Assembly: GCF_027271155.1 (NCBI RefSeq) | Contig: NZ_CP114542.1 | Location: 1,116,001-1,180,000, forward strand | Length of the DNA stretch: 64,000 nt | Source: Brevundimonas subvibrioides | GTDB taxonomy: Bacteria > Pseudomonadota > Alphaproteobacteria > Caulobacterales > Caulobacteraceae | Reading direction: 5' to 3' | Shown: piece by piece, positions 1 through 10,146 of the stretch | Layout: the number at the start of each line of letters is the position of its first letter | Position numbering within the stretch: the first letter of the stretch is position 1 | Notes under the pieces: generated by a model | The model's database searches: none | Seen by the model: only the letters and a program-made list of their open reading frames with translations | What the model was told of the DNA's origin: nothing | Position numbers and translations under genes: made by a program

Positions 1-597
1 CCACCAGAACATCACATAGGCCCCGGACGGTCGCAGCTCTGACCGGCGCAGCAGATGGCCGCACAGCTCGGGCGAGGACCGGCTCAGGCTGACGATCGCC
101 TCGACCCCGCTCTGGGACAGGCGGGCGGTGGAGTTCCTCAGGACCCCCTCGATCACCGGGGCCTCGTCGTAGGCGATCAGGGTCTCGGTGACGACCTCCG
201 ACAGGCCGCGTCGGCTGGCCATCAGGAATCGGTGCTCGATGCCGGTGTCGCGGGCGCAGGCGACCAGGTCGGCGTCGCTGAGGGAGGCGCAGCCCTCGAT
301 CAGCAGGCCGGCGATGGCGGGTTCGTCGCGTATCAGCATCCGCGCCAGGCTGTTGGGCACCTCGCCGAGCGGTGCCAGGCGCTGGGCCACGCGATGGCGT
401 TCTCGCGGGGCCGCCAGTCGCAGCATCTCGACCAGCAGATCCCCGACCACCGATCGCTCGAAGGTGTTGACCCGGCTGGCGGGCAACGACACCACATCGG
501 CCAGCCGCTTCAGCAGCGCATAACGCGCGCGGGCGGCCGTGGGCGGGGCGACCGCCGGCGGGGCATCAGGCGCGGAGGTTGGGGCCGGATTGGACAT
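1..597 (-). CDS. DUF2336 domain protein, C-terminus beyond window
   Basis: The reading frame is open on the minus strand from an ATG at 597 to the window edge, giving 199 codons with no stop, so the gene is partial. After a Pro/Ala-rich N-terminus (about residues 1-22) come helical repeats typical of DUF2336 proteins, with segments such as HRVAQRLAPL, RDEPAIAGLLIEG and HRFLMASRRGLSEVVTETL. The family is alphaproteobacterial, common in Caulobacterales, and predicted to form a HEAT-like all-helical fold; its biochemical role is not established. A second DUF2336 gene lies at 25027-26157. The start is the first ATG after a region poor in coding signal. Family assignment rests on recognised repeat motifs; a function cannot be given. 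Confidence 0.7.
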   Translation of the reverse strand, partial: MSNPAPTSAPDAPPAVAPPTAARARYALLKRLADVVSLPASRVNTFERSVVGDLLVEMLRLAAPRERHRVAQRLAPLGEVPNSLARMLIRDEPAIAGLLIEGCASLSDADLVACARDTGIEHRFLMASRRGLSEVVTETLIAYDEAPVIEGVLRNSTARLSQSGVEAIVSLSRSSPELCGHLLRRSELRPSGAYVMFWW

Positions 598-758
598 GTC
601 GAGGCAGTGTAGCGCCGTGCGGGTTAACCGGCGATGACAGCGAGGCCGGGCGCGCCTCAACGAATGGGGAATCGCATAACCAGGTTCTCACGACAACGTT
701 ATGCCAGCCTGCTTGTTTCGCCTCCGCCAAACTCTATGGTTGTGCCGATCGAATCCGG

Positions 759-986
759 ATGGGCACGGATATGGACTGGTTGTTCGAGATCCCAAACGGA
801 CCCGCGGACGCACCTGGGTCCTTCGACCCGCATTCCGGGCTGCGACCCGCGTCGTTCGACTGGAACTCGGATCCCGGACTCGTGGTCAAGGGTGGCGACC
901 ACCCCTTTTTTCTGCCGGACGGCCCCGAAACCCCGGTGGATGATGTGATCGTCAACGGCGTCCGCCCCAACTTCGCATGCCCATAA
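759..986 (+). CDS. small hypothetical protein, possibly coupled to next gene
   Basis: A 75-residue frame rich in Pro, Asp and Gly that ends in VDDVIVNGVRPNFACP. Its stop (984-986) overlaps the ATG at 977 of the downstream secreted-protein gene by ten bases, an arrangement typical of translational coupling and the main reason to consider it real. The VDDVIVNG segment resembles the short motif seen near the N-termini of TonB-dependent receptors, but no plug or barrel follows, so it may be coincidence or a remnant. No signal peptide or known domain is visible. A longer frame continues upstream to 579 but has no better start. Confidence 0.35.
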   Translation: MGTDMDWLFEIPNGPADAPGSFDPHSGLRPASFDWNSDPGLVVKGGDHPFFLPDGPETPVDDVIVNGVRPNFACP

Positions 987-1387
987 TCTCCTTTCTCGCA
1001 CTGCTGACCTTCCCCGAGCCCCAGGGCAGACCGACCCCCTTGATCCACTATCTGCCGCCGCACATCGGCGAAACGGAATCCCGCTTCACGTGTGGGCAAA
1101 CCGAGGTCCGCTTCCGGGTCGAGGTGACCGAGGACCGGGTTTCGGTGGTGTCCTATCGGGGGGCGGCCGGTCAGGCCTCGCCCGAACAACTCGCGCGGTG
1201 GAACGCCTGGCTCGCCCCGATGCGCAAGATGGTCTCCCAGCGCTTTGTCTGCGTGGGAGAGAACGAGAATCTTGAGATTCAAGGCACGCGCACGCAGATC
1301 GACGGCCCGATCAGCGTGTCCGTCTACTGGTATCAGGGCCAGATGAACCGCTATCCCGACCCGAACGAATTGTATCGCCAGCCTTGA
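977..1387 (+). CDS. small secreted protein with conserved Cys pair, paralog A
   Basis: A 136-residue protein, first of three tandem paralogs (977, 1466, 2077). The N-terminus is hydrophobic (MPIISFLALLTF) but a poor signal peptide compared with its two sisters. The shared pattern is a cysteine after an aromatic residue (C39), a short beta-rich stretch, an ERW/ARWNAWLA-like helix (here residues 73-80), then a second cysteine (C92) followed by a glycine. The two cysteines are 53 residues apart and could form a disulfide in the periplasm. No known domain is recognised and no function is proposed. The start overlaps the preceding small frame by ten bases, and 78 bp separate it from the next paralog. 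Confidence 0.6.
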   Translation: MPIISFLALLTFPEPQGRPTPLIHYLPPHIGETESRFTCGQTEVRFRVEVTEDRVSVVSYRGAAGQASPEQLARWNAWLAPMRKMVSQRFVCVGENENLEIQGTRTQIDGPISVSVYWYQGQMNRYPDPNELYRQP

Positions 1388-1465
1388 ATAGATCCCTTCG
1401 ATGGCTTGCCGCGAGGGTCATCGAATAGAGGGGTTCAAGTCCGGTGACTATCAGCCTGGAACACA

Positions 1466-1921
1466 ATGCCCATGACGGCTTCTTTCGCCCTGGCAACTCT
1501 GCTTGCCGGCAGTGCCATCCAGTCAGCGGCTGTGCCGCCACCCTGGTCGGGAGTTCATCTGCTGGCTGCGCCAGGCATTGAGACAGGAACCTATTCCTGC
1601 GATGCTGGAGAGGTCCGCATCGTGATTGAACGGCCTGGCTTTCAGGGTTCACCGCGCGTTCAGTCGTTCACGGTCGATCGGGTAACCGCATCACAAGAGG
1701 CATTGCAGCAGTTGAACGGCTGGCTTGCCGAGTTTGCGATCTATCAGTCCTACTCGCTGTCGTGTCGGGGGCCGTGGATCGGTGTTTCGATAAGGGGTTT
1801 CAGCCGGGGCGAAGGGTTAGCCAGGACGATCGGCCTGTTTTGGCGGGGTGGCCAATGGTGGCGGGACGATCCCCCGACTGATCAGACCCACATCGCCCCT
1901 TCGGCCGAGGCCCCTGGATAA
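1466..1921 (+). CDS. small secreted protein with conserved Cys pair, paralog B
   Basis: A 151-residue second member of the tandem family. It has a convincing signal peptide (MPMTASFALATLLAGSAIQS, cleavage probably near residue 22), the conserved cysteines C45 and C100, and the helix LNGWLAEF between them. The C-terminus is longer than in the sisters and carries a Trp-rich patch (FWRGGQWWRDDPP). The 28 bases before the ATG (1438-1465) align without gaps with the 28 bases before paralog C (2049-2076), so the upstream region was duplicated with the gene. Role unknown; probably periplasmic or outer-membrane-exposed. Confidence 0.65.
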   Translation: MPMTASFALATLLAGSAIQSAAVPPPWSGVHLLAAPGIETGTYSCDAGEVRIVIERPGFQGSPRVQSFTVDRVTASQEALQQLNGWLAEFAIYQSYSLSCRGPWIGVSIRGFSRGEGLARTIGLFWRGGQWWRDDPPTDQTHIAPSAEAPG

Positions 1922-2076
1922 CTCTTCGACAGATGCAGTGCGCCAAGGCGGGCGAAAGATGTTCGGGATGGGCATAAAATGGAGCGGGGAGACCCAGACC
2001 CTAGGACAACCTGTGCGCCGGATGGGTTGATGATTTCGTGATCTACAGAGTCCGGTGACGACGCACCTGGAACACC

Positions 2077-2457
2077 ATGCCCTTGACCCTCTCATTGATC
2101 CTCGCGCTCGGCCTGATCCAGCAAAGCTGGAGTCCCCCGACGGTCGACCGGCTTGAATCGCCGACCGAGGAGCGCGTGCGCCACGACTATGTCTGCGACG
2201 CGGAAACGGGGCATGTCGATGTGGTCATCAGACGGGGTCGGGTGTCGATCCTGTCACATGTCCGGCCCGACAGTGCCCTGACGGTCGAGCGGATCGAGCG
2301 CTGGAACCGACGCCTCGCCACGCTGGCACGCTATTCGAGGATCGAGGTCAGCTGTCAGGGGGCCACGGTCACGTCCGTCGACATCTTCGGCCAGGACGAA
2401 GGGGGTGCGGCGCGGAAGGTGGCTGCGCTTTGGGAACGGGAGAATTTCTACCTTTGA
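2077..2457 (+). CDS. small secreted protein with conserved Cys pair, paralog C
   Basis: A 126-residue third member of the tandem family. The signal peptide is MPLTLSLILALGLIQQSWS; the conserved cysteines are C40 and C93, with the helix IERWNRRLATLARY between them. It is the most compact member and may be closest to the ancestral domain. Gene and upstream region match paralog B in layout, implying tandem duplication of a whole gene unit. It converges on cysK, with a hairpin in the 84-bp gap. No enzymatic motif is visible; a small disulfide-stabilised periplasmic protein is the most that can be said. Confidence 0.65.
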   Translation: MPLTLSLILALGLIQQSWSPPTVDRLESPTEERVRHDYVCDAETGHVDVVIRRGRVSILSHVRPDSALTVERIERWNRRLATLARYSRIEVSCQGATVTSVDIFGQDEGGAARKVAALWERENFYL

Positions 2458-2489
2458 GCCCGGCGAGATGACTGGACGGAGTGAGCAGG

Positions 2490-2517
2490 CAGGGACGGGC
2501 GGTCTCGGCTGTCCCTG
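2490..2517. terminator. hairpin between convergent paralog C and cysK
   Basis: A perfect 7-bp stem (CAGGGAC at 2490-2496, GTCCCTG at 2511-2517) with a 14-base loop lies between two convergent genes. It has no clear T-run, so it may be a weak or Rho-assisted terminator for either strand. Confidence 0.4.
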
Positions 2518-2541
2518 TGACCCTCTTCTCCTCCCCCGGAC

Positions 2542-3528
<987 letters not shown>

Positions 3529-3717
3529 CGGGCAGGCTCCGGTGGGTCGCTCAGAATTTGAGTGCAGATCGTGCACTTTGTGCAGAATCGCCGGTCACCC
3601 CGGCGCGGTCGGGGCGGCTGCGAAAGACATAGGTCCGGCACCCGGACGCACAAGGCATTATTGCTGCGCCCCGCCCCAAGATTTCGTCGTCGATCCTCCC
3701 GGAGAACCGGCTAGGGT

Positions 3718-6700
3718 ATGGATGAAACCCTTCAAGCTTCACCGCGTTGGGTCACATCGGACGGCGGCGGATTGGCCCTGGGGAGCAGAGCACTGACTGA
3801 ACAGCCATCCAGCTCCGATGCCCACCCGGCGTTTCCCGGTGGAACCGGCGAGATGGCCGGTCTGATCCGGGCGTTCGACTGGGCTTCCACGCCGCTGGGC
3901 CCGATTTCCGGCTGGCCGCAAAGCCTGAAGACCGCCACCGGCCTTCTGGTCGCCTCGCCCATTCCCATGGTCATGCTGTGGGGGCCGCAGGGCGTGATGA
4001 TCTACAACGACGCCTATTCGGTCTTCGCCGGTGGGCGTCATCCGGAGCTGCTGGGGTCGAACGTCCGCGAAGGCTGGCCCGAGGTGGCGGACTTCAACGA
4101 CAATGTCATGAAGGTGGGTCTGGCCGGCGGCACCCTGGCCTATCGCGATCAGGAACTGACGCTTCATCGCCACGGCTGGCCCGAGCAGGTCTGGATGGAC
4201 CTGGACTACTGGCCGGTGCCCGCCGAGAACGGAGCCCCGGCCGGTGTGCTATGCACGGTAACGGAGACGACCGAGCGCAATCACCTTCAGGCCCGCCAGG
4301 TCGCGCTGCTGGAGCTGAACGACACCTTCCGCGACCTGACCGATGCGGGCGAGATCGCCTATGCGGGGGCCCGCATCCTGGCCCGGGCCCTGGGGGCCAC
4401 GCGGGCAGGCTATGGCCTGATCGACCCGGCGGCGGCCACCGTCAACATTCAGAAGGATTACCGTGAGGAGGGGGCGTTCAGCCTGACGGGCGTGGTGCCG
4501 TTCGCGGACTACGGGACCTTCTTTCCGCAGCTGCTGGCAGGCGAGGCGGTCGTCATCGACGATGTGGCGAGGGATCCCCGCACCGCCGATGCGATCGCGG
4601 CGATGCGACACCTCGACGTCGCCTCTACGGTCAATATGCCCCTGATCGAACAGGGCCAGCTGGTGGCCATCATGTATGTGGGGGACAACAAGCCCCGGCA
4701 TTGGACCGCCGCCGAACTGGCCCTGATCCGGGAGATCAAGTCCAGGGTGCGCACCGCGACGGAGCGTGCGCGCACGGCGGCCGAGCTGATGGACAGCGAG
4801 GATCGCTATCGCACCCTGTTCAATGCCGTGGACGAGGGCTTCTGCATCATCGAGTTCGTCGATGGTCCCGACGGACCGTTGAGCGACTATGTCCACATCA
4901 CCGCCAACCGTGCGGCGGCCAAGCACGCGGGCCTGACCAATGTGGAGGGTCGCAGCGCGCGCGAGCTGCTGGGCGATGAGGCCGAAGACTGGATCGACCT
5001 GTACAGGGAGGTCCTGCGCACCGGACGACCCATCCGGGTCGAGCACGAATTGAAGACCTCGCAACGCTGGATGGAGGTGGCCGGTTTCCGCGTCGAACCG
5101 CCGGAACGGCACCAGGTCGCGGTGCTGTTCAAGGACCTGACGGCAAAGAAGGCCGCGGAGACCGCCCTGCGCCAGAGCGAGGCCCAGTTCCGGGCCTTTT
5201 CAGAAGCGGTGCCGAACCACGTCTGGGCCAGCCGTCCGGATGGCCAGCTGTACTGGTTCAACGACCAGGTCTACGCCTACTCCGGCCTGACCCAGGGAGA
5301 CCTCGACGGGGCCGGGGGGTGGGGCCGGGTCGTGCATCCGGACGATCTGGCGGTGGCCGCCGGGGCCTGGACACAGGCGCTCGAGACAGGCCAGCCCTAT
5401 CAGACCGAGTTCCGGATCCGGCGCGCCGACGGGGCCTGGCGCTGGTTCCGGGTCCAGGCCGAGCCGGTCCGGGACGCCTCCGGCCAGATCACGGGCTGGG
5501 TCGGGGCCAACAGCGACATCGACGACATCCGCGGTCTCAATGCCCGGCTGGAAGTGCTGCTGGCGGGCAGCAAGGCCGAGCGCGACCGGCTGTGGACCCT
5601 GTCCGCCGACGCCCTGGCCCGCGCGGACTATGCCGGAAAGCTGTTGGCCGTGAACCCGGCCTGGACCCGGATCCTGGGCTGGAGCGAACAGGAACTGCTG
5701 ACCAATCCCTATGTCGACATCATCCATCCGGACAATATCGAGGCCACCCTCTCAGCCCTGACCCTGATGGGCGAAACGGGCGAGGCGATGCGCTTCGAGA
5801 ACCGGATCCTGTCCAGCGACGGCATGTGGACGCCGATGGACTGGACGGTGGTGCCGGAACCGGACGGCGTTCATTTCATCGCGGTCGGCCGCGACCTGAC
5901 CGAGGACAAGGCGCGCGAGGCCGCCCTGGCCCAGGCCCAGGAGGCGCTGCGCCAGTCGCAGAAGATGGAGGCGGTGGGGCAGCTGACGGGGGGTATCGCT
6001 CACGATTTCAACAACCTGCTGGCGGGTATTTCCGGAGCGCTGGAACTGCTGTCCAAACGGCTGTCCGAAGGCCGGCTGAACGGGATGGAGCGCTATATCG
6101 ACGCCGCCCAGGGGTCGGCCCAGCGGGCGGCGTCTCTGACGCAGAGGCTGCTGGCCTTCTCGCGTCGCCAGACCCTGGACCCCAAGCCGACCGACGTGAA
6201 CCGGCTGATCAGCGGCATGGAGGAGCTGATCCGGCGCAGCGTGGGTCCGGACGTCGAGGTCGAGGTGGTCGGCGCGGGCGGTCTGTGGGCCACGCGGGTC
6301 GATCCGTCCCAGCTGGAGAACGCCCTGCTGAACCTGTGCATCAATGGCCGCGACGCCATGGCCCCCAACGGGGGTCGCCTGACCATCGAGACGTCCAACA
6401 AGTGGCTGGACGAGCGGGCGGCCAGGGCGCGCGAGTTGAGCCCCGGACAGTATGTATCGCTGTGTGTCACCGACACCGGATCGGGCATGAGCCCGGAGGT
6501 CCAGGCCCAGGCCTTCGACCCCTTCTTCACTACCAAGCCGCTGGGGCAGGGGACGGGTCTGGGACTGTCGATGATCCACGGCTTCGTGCGCCAGTCGGGA
6601 GGACAGGTGCGGATCCATTCCGAACCCGGCAAGGGCACGACGCTGTGTCTGTATCTGCCGCGATATCTCGGTAGCATGGAGGCGGGCGAGGACGTCACCC

Positions 6701-7092
6701 CGACCGCCGTGGCCGAGGGCGGCAGCGGCGAGACGGTTTTGATCATCGACGACGAGGAGACGGTGCGGATGCTGGTCGCCGAGGTCCTGGGCGAGGCGGG
6801 CTATAACGTCATCGAGGCCCCGGACGGGCCGTCGGGCCTCGACATCCTGCGCAGCGACCGGCGGATCGACCTGCTGGTGTCCGACGTCGGCCTGCCCGGC
6901 GGCATGAACGGACGCCAGGTGGCGGACGCCGCGCGCGTGACGCGGCCGGACCTGAAGGTGCTGTTCATCACCGGCTATGCGGAGAATGCCGCCGTCGGCA
7001 ACGGCCTGCTGGCCCCCGGGATGGAGGTCCTGACCAAGCCCTTCGTCATGGGCGACCTGGCCGCCCGGGTGCACGACATGATCGAGGGCTAG
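3718..7092 (+). CDS. multi-PAS/GAF hybrid sensor histidine kinase with receiver
   Basis: A 1124-residue protein with no convincing membrane segment, so probably cytosolic. Domains in order: PAS-like (about 50-170), GAF (about 195-345), PAS (about 360-485), a PAS_3-type domain (about 485-610), PAS (about 620-745), dimerisation/phosphotransfer helix with the H box GGIAHDFNNLL (His762), HATPase with N box around N868, G1 DTGSGM at 919 and G2 GQGTGLGL at 943, and a C-terminal receiver with acidic pair D1011/D1012, phospho-acceptor D1056 and K1107. The receiver probably acts in an internal phosphorelay or as a phosphate sink. The ligand is unknown. An alternative start at Met46 (3853) is possible; the ATG at 3718 has GGAG 13 bases upstream. 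No partner regulator is adjacent. Confidence 0.85.
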   Translation: MDETLQASPRWVTSDGGGLALGSRALTEQPSSSDAHPAFPGGTGEMAGLIRAFDWASTPLGPISGWPQSLKTATGLLVASPIPMVMLWGPQGVMIYNDAYSVFAGGRHPELLGSNVREGWPEVADFNDNVMKVGLAGGTLAYRDQELTLHRHGWPEQVWMDLDYWPVPAENGAPAGVLCTVTETTERNHLQARQVALLELNDTFRDLTDAGEIAYAGARILARALGATRAGYGLIDPAAATVNIQKDYREEGAFSLTGVVPFADYGTFFPQLLAGEAVVIDDVARDPRTADAIAAMRHLDVASTVNMPLIEQGQLVAIMYVGDNKPRHWTAAELALIREIKSRVRTATERARTAAELMDSEDRYRTLFNAVDEGFCIIEFVDGPDGPLSDYVHITANRAAAKHAGLTNVEGRSARELLGDEAEDWIDLYREVLRTGRPIRVEHELKTSQRWMEVAGFRVEPPERHQVAVLFKDLTAKKAAETALRQSEAQFRAFSEAVPNHVWASRPDGQLYWFNDQVYAYSGLTQGDLDGAGGWGRVVHPDDLAVAAGAWTQALETGQPYQTEFRIRRADGAWRWFRVQAEPVRDASGQITGWVGANSDIDDIRGLNARLEVLLAGSKAERDRLWTLSADALARADYAGKLLAVNPAWTRILGWSEQELLTNPYVDIIHPDNIEATLSALTLMGETGEAMRFENRILSSDGMWTPMDWTVVPEPDGVHFIAVGRDLTEDKAREAALAQAQEALRQSQKMEAVGQLTGGIAHDFNNLLAGISGALELLSKRLSEGRLNGMERYIDAAQGSAQRAASLTQRLLAFSRRQTLDPKPTDVNRLISGMEELIRRSVGPDVEVEVVGAGGLWATRVDPSQLENALLNLCINGRDAMAPNGGRLTIETSNKWLDERAARARELSPGQYVSLCVTDTGSGMSPEVQAQAFDPFFTTKPLGQGTGLGLSMIHGFVRQSGGQVRIHSEPGKGTTLCLYLPRYLGSMEAGEDVTPTAVAEGGSGETVLIIDDEETVRMLVAEVLGEAGYNVIEAPDGPSGLDILRSDRRIDLLVSDVGLPGGMNGRQVADAARVTRPDLKVLFITGYAENAAVGNGLLAPGMEVLTKPFVMGDLAARVHDMIEG

Positions 7093-7187
7093 GACGCGGT
7101 CTTGCGACGGGACCCCCGGGTTTTCCTCACGCTTGACGCAGGCCCGCGCGATGGGCTTGGGTGACGTAACGCCGTTGGAGGATAGTC

Positions 7188-8150
7188 ATGTCGATCCGTT
7201 GGGTCTTCCTCGCGCTCGCGATGGCGTGGGGCGTTCCGGCCGCTGCATCGGGCCAGGACCTCGGCGCCTATCCGACATGGAGCGCACTGGAATTCGGTTC
7301 GGACTACAGGCCCGACCCCGTTTCCGTCAGTGGCGGCGCCGGCGGGCCGATCCTGGCATCGTCCATCGGCGGGGGCTGCGCCGGGCTCGTCAGCAGTGCT
7401 CCCAATGTGCAGCTGACCTATTGGGCCGTCGATCAGCCCCTGTATCTGAGGACCGCAGCGGCGGCGGATACGACGCTTCTGGTCCATGCGCCCAACGGAA
7501 GCTGGTATTGCGACGACAACGGTCGCGGCGGCCTGAACGCGCAGCTGTATTTCCCGAGCCCGGACAGCGGGACCTGGCTGATCTATGTCGGTGCCCAGGT
7601 CGAGACGGGCGTGCAGGCCCTCCTCGAGATCAGCGGCCTGCCGGACGGCAGCTCTGCCCCGGCCTGGACCGCAGATGCGACCGACCCCTCGCTGGCCGAT
7701 GACTATGCGGCCGACGCCGCTGCCGCCGACCCGATGGATCTGTCGGCAACGGCGCCGGCGGCCATGGGCACCTATGGAACCCTGGTGCTCGACACCGGCT
7801 TCTGGCCCAGCCCCAACCAGACCCTGGTGTATGCCGGGGGTGACGATCTGGCCTCCAACTTCGTCGACGGCTGCGTCGGGCTGATCAGTACGTCCCCCGA
7901 CGTGCTGGTAACCTTCTGGCCCGGGAGCCCGGGTCTCGATTTCAAAACGGTATCGACCAAGGACACAACGATCCTGCTCCAGACACCGAGCGGCGACTGG
8001 TACTGCGATGACGACAGCGGCGGCAGCTACAATGCCGAGCTGTACTTCCCCGTACCTGAGGCCGGGACCTACTCCGTCTGGGTTGGAGCCTATGGTGAGG
8101 CGGACAGGGGCGCGGCCCTGCTGGAGATCAGCGAAAAGGCGGATGACTGA
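7188..8150 (+). CDS. secreted protein with two PPC-like beta domains
   Basis: A 320-residue exported protein with a clear signal peptide (cleavage near ASG-QD at residues 21-23) and a strong Shine-Dalgarno (GGAGGA, 7177-7182). It is an internal duplication: both halves contain a cysteine in GGGC or VDGC, a DTTxLxxxPxGxWYCDD strand pair, an AxLYFPxPxxGTY/W segment, a VGA turn and a closing ALLEIS strand. This resembles pre-peptidase C-terminal (PPC/P-domain) beta sandwiches that bind calcium or cap secreted enzymes; here no catalytic domain is attached. The Asp/Ala-rich linker is near residues 165-185. Function is unknown. It sits just upstream of fliI, but nothing ties it to the flagellum. 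Confidence 0.65.
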   Translation: MSIRWVFLALAMAWGVPAAASGQDLGAYPTWSALEFGSDYRPDPVSVSGGAGGPILASSIGGGCAGLVSSAPNVQLTYWAVDQPLYLRTAAAADTTLLVHAPNGSWYCDDNGRGGLNAQLYFPSPDSGTWLIYVGAQVETGVQALLEISGLPDGSSAPAWTADATDPSLADDYAADAAAADPMDLSATAPAAMGTYGTLVLDTGFWPSPNQTLVYAGGDDLASNFVDGCVGLISTSPDVLVTFWPGSPGLDFKTVSTKDTTILLQTPSGDWYCDDDSGGSYNAELYFPVPEAGTYSVWVGAYGEADRGAALLEISEKADD

Positions 8151-8222
8151 GCCCACATCTGTATCGCCCGGAGAGGTGGACGCTTCACCCCTCGTTAACC
8201 ACGATCCCGCATCCCTCTTTCG

Positions 8223-9572
8223 ATGCGCAACCTGGTCGCCGCCATCGAAGCCATCGATCCCCTCGTCGTCACCGGCAAGGTGGCGGGCGTGTCGGGTCTG
8301 CTGATCGAGGCGAGGGGCGGGCTGTCGCGGCTGGCGGTCGGGGCACGGGCCGAGATCGGTCGCCGGGGCACGACGCCCCTGCCGGCCGAGGTCGTGGGGT
8401 TCCGTGATTCCAAGGCCCTGCTGATGCCGTTCGGCCCGGTCGAAGGCGTGGCGCCGGGGGCCGACATCCACATCATCGGACAGGCGGCCGCTGTCCATCC
8501 GACCACGGCGTGGCTGGGCCGGATCATCGATGCCTTCGGCCAGCCGATCGACGGCAAGGGGCCGCTGCCCCAGGGGCATGCGCCCTATCCGCTGCGCGCC
8601 GCGCCGCCCGCCGCCCATTCACGGGGGAGGGTCGGCGAGCGGCTGGATCTGGGTGTGCGGTCGATGGACGTGTTCACCACGACCTGCCGGGGCCAGCGTC
8701 TGGGCATCTTCGCAGGCTCGGGCGTGGGCAAGTCGGTGCTGCTGTCCATGCTGGCGCGTCAGGCGACCTGTGACGCTGTCGTCGTCGGCCTGATCGGCGA
8801 ACGGGGCCGGGAGGTGCGCGAATTCATCGAGGAGACCCTGGGCGAAGAGGGTCTGCGTCGCGCCATCGTCGTGGTGGCGACGTCGGACGAGCCGGCGCTG
8901 AAGCGGCGTCAGGCAGCCTATATGACCATGGCGATCTCCGAATACCTGCGGGATCAGGATCTGGAGGTGCTGTGCCTGATGGACTCGGTCACCCGCTTCG
9001 CGATGGCCCAGCGCGAGATCGGACTGGCCGCGGGCGAGCCGCCGACGACCAAGGGCTATACGCCCACCGTCTTCTCCGAACTGCCCAAGCTGCTGGAACG
9101 CGCGGGGCCCGGACCGATCCGGCCGGACGGGACGACGGCGGCGCCGATCACGGCCATGTTCACCGTTCTGGTGGACGGCGGCGATCATGACGAGCCGATC
9201 GCCGACGCCGTGCGCGGGATCCTGGACGGGCATATCGTGATGGATCGCAAGATCGCCGAGCGCGGGCGGTTCCCCGCCATCGATGTGTTGAAGTCCGTCA
9301 GCCGGACCCTGCCGGGGTGCCAGACCCTGCCCGAGCGCGAGCTGAACCGGCGGGCGCGTCAGTGCCTGTCGGCCTATGCGTCGATGGAGGAACTGATCAA
9401 GATCGGGGCCTATCGCGCGGGGGCTGACCCGGTCACCGACCGCGCCATCGCCCTGAATCCGGCGCTGGAGGCGTTCCTCGGCCAGGACAAGGAGGACGTC
9501 ACGCGGATGGCCGATTCCTTCAACCGGTTGGAAAGCATTCTGAACCAAGGTCTGGTTCAAGGTGGCGAGTGA
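8223..9572 (+). CDS. fliI: flagellum-specific ATPase of the export apparatus
   Basis: The ATPase of the flagellar type III export gate, which releases chaperones and unfolds export cargo at the cytoplasmic membrane. The 449-residue protein has Walker A GSGVGKS at 165-171, the [10 protein letters not shown] segment, a Walker B ending in CLMDSVTRF, and [19 protein letters not shown], all typical of FliI/SctN rather than F1-beta. Length is normal. The last codons GGC GAG TGA are already the first unit of a heptamer-armed repeat, so the C-terminus (VQGGE) may have been altered by that insertion. fliJ follows after 156 bp on the same strand. Confidence 0.95.
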   Translation: MRNLVAAIEAIDPLVVTGKVAGVSGLLIEARGGLSRLAVGARAEIGRRGTTPLPAEVVGFRDSKALLMPFGPVEGVAPGADIHIIGQAAAVHPTTAWLGRIIDAFGQPIDGKGPLPQGHAPYPLRAAPPAAHSRGRVGERLDLGVRSMDVFTTTCRGQRLGIFAGSGVGKSVLLSMLARQATCDAVVVGLIGERGREVREFIEETLGEEGLRRAIVVVATSDEPALKRRQAAYMTMAISEYLRDQDLEVLCLMDSVTRFAMAQREIGLAAGEPPTTKGYTPTVFSELPKLLERAGPGPIRPDGTTAAPITAMFTVLVDGGDHDEPIADAVRGILDGHIVMDRKIAERGRFPAIDVLKSVSRTLPGCQTLPERELNRRARQCLSAYASMEELIKIGAYRAGADPVTDRAIALNPALEAFLGQDKEDVTRMADSFNRLESILNQGLVQGGE

Positions 9573-9698
9573 CGAGTGGCGAGTGACGGGTGAAGCGAAG
9601 ACCGGACGCGCATCGCGGACGATGGCTGACGATCAGACCATCGACGCAGTCGCCGGCTCTCTTTCCACTCGCCTCTCGCCTCTCGCCTCTCGCCACTG
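9561..9698. repeat. heptamer-armed hairpin between fliI and fliJ
   Basis: The left arm (9561-9591) is built of AGTGGCG/AGTGACG heptamers starting inside the last fliI codons; the right arm (9663-9698) is a run of CTCGCCT/CTCGCCA heptamers. The arms are imperfectly complementary around a loop of about 70 bases. The element fills most of the fliI-fliJ spacer and would be transcribed as a long stem between the two reading frames. Related copies: 31334-31441, 41897-42017, 42260-42377 and 45309-45438. Confidence 0.75.
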
Positions 9699-9728
9699 GC
9701 CTGATCTCGACAAAGGTATTGTAACCGC

Positions 9729-10139
9729 ATGACCGCCTGGGCCCATTCCCTGATCCGCATCTCCAACTACGAGGTGGAGACCCTGCAGAAGCGCCTGGCC
9801 GAGATCACGTCGAAGAAGGCGTCGGCCGAGATGCGCCTGGCGGTGCTGGACGCCGAGGCCGAGATCGAGCGCGAGCGCGCCCGGATAGATGCCGAGGCCG
9901 CCATCATGCTGCAGGCCTATCTGGCCGGCTGGAAGGCCCGAAAGGGTGCCGCCGAGGGCGATCTGGTCGTCCTGGACGCCGAGGAAGAAGGCGCCCGCGA
10001 CGCCCTGACCGGGGCCTATTCCGAGCTGAAGAAATTCGAACACGTCGCCGAGATGACCCGGCTGAACGCCATCGTCGCCGCCGGCAAGCGCGAGACGGCT
10101 GCGTTCGACGAAATGGGTCTCAGGAAACGTGCGGGCTAA
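9729..10139 (+). CDS. fliJ: flagellar export protein FliJ
   Basis: A 136-residue, almost wholly helical, charged coiled-coil protein (EVETLQKRLAEITSKKASAE and so on), matching FliJ in length and heptad pattern. FliJ is the central stalk of the flagellar export ATPase ring and escorts chaperones. Identification rests mainly on position directly after fliI plus the coiled-coil character, because FliJ sequences diverge strongly. The short start region has no strong Shine-Dalgarno; the 5' side is occupied by the heptamer hairpin, so translation may depend on that structure. Confidence 0.85.
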   Translation: MTAWAHSLIRISNYEVETLQKRLAEITSKKASAEMRLAVLDAEAEIERERARIDAEAAIMLQAYLAGWKARKGAAEGDLVVLDAEEEGARDALTGAYSELKKFEHVAEMTRLNAIVAAGKRETAAFDEMGLRKRAG

Positions 10140-10146
10140 CGCACAC

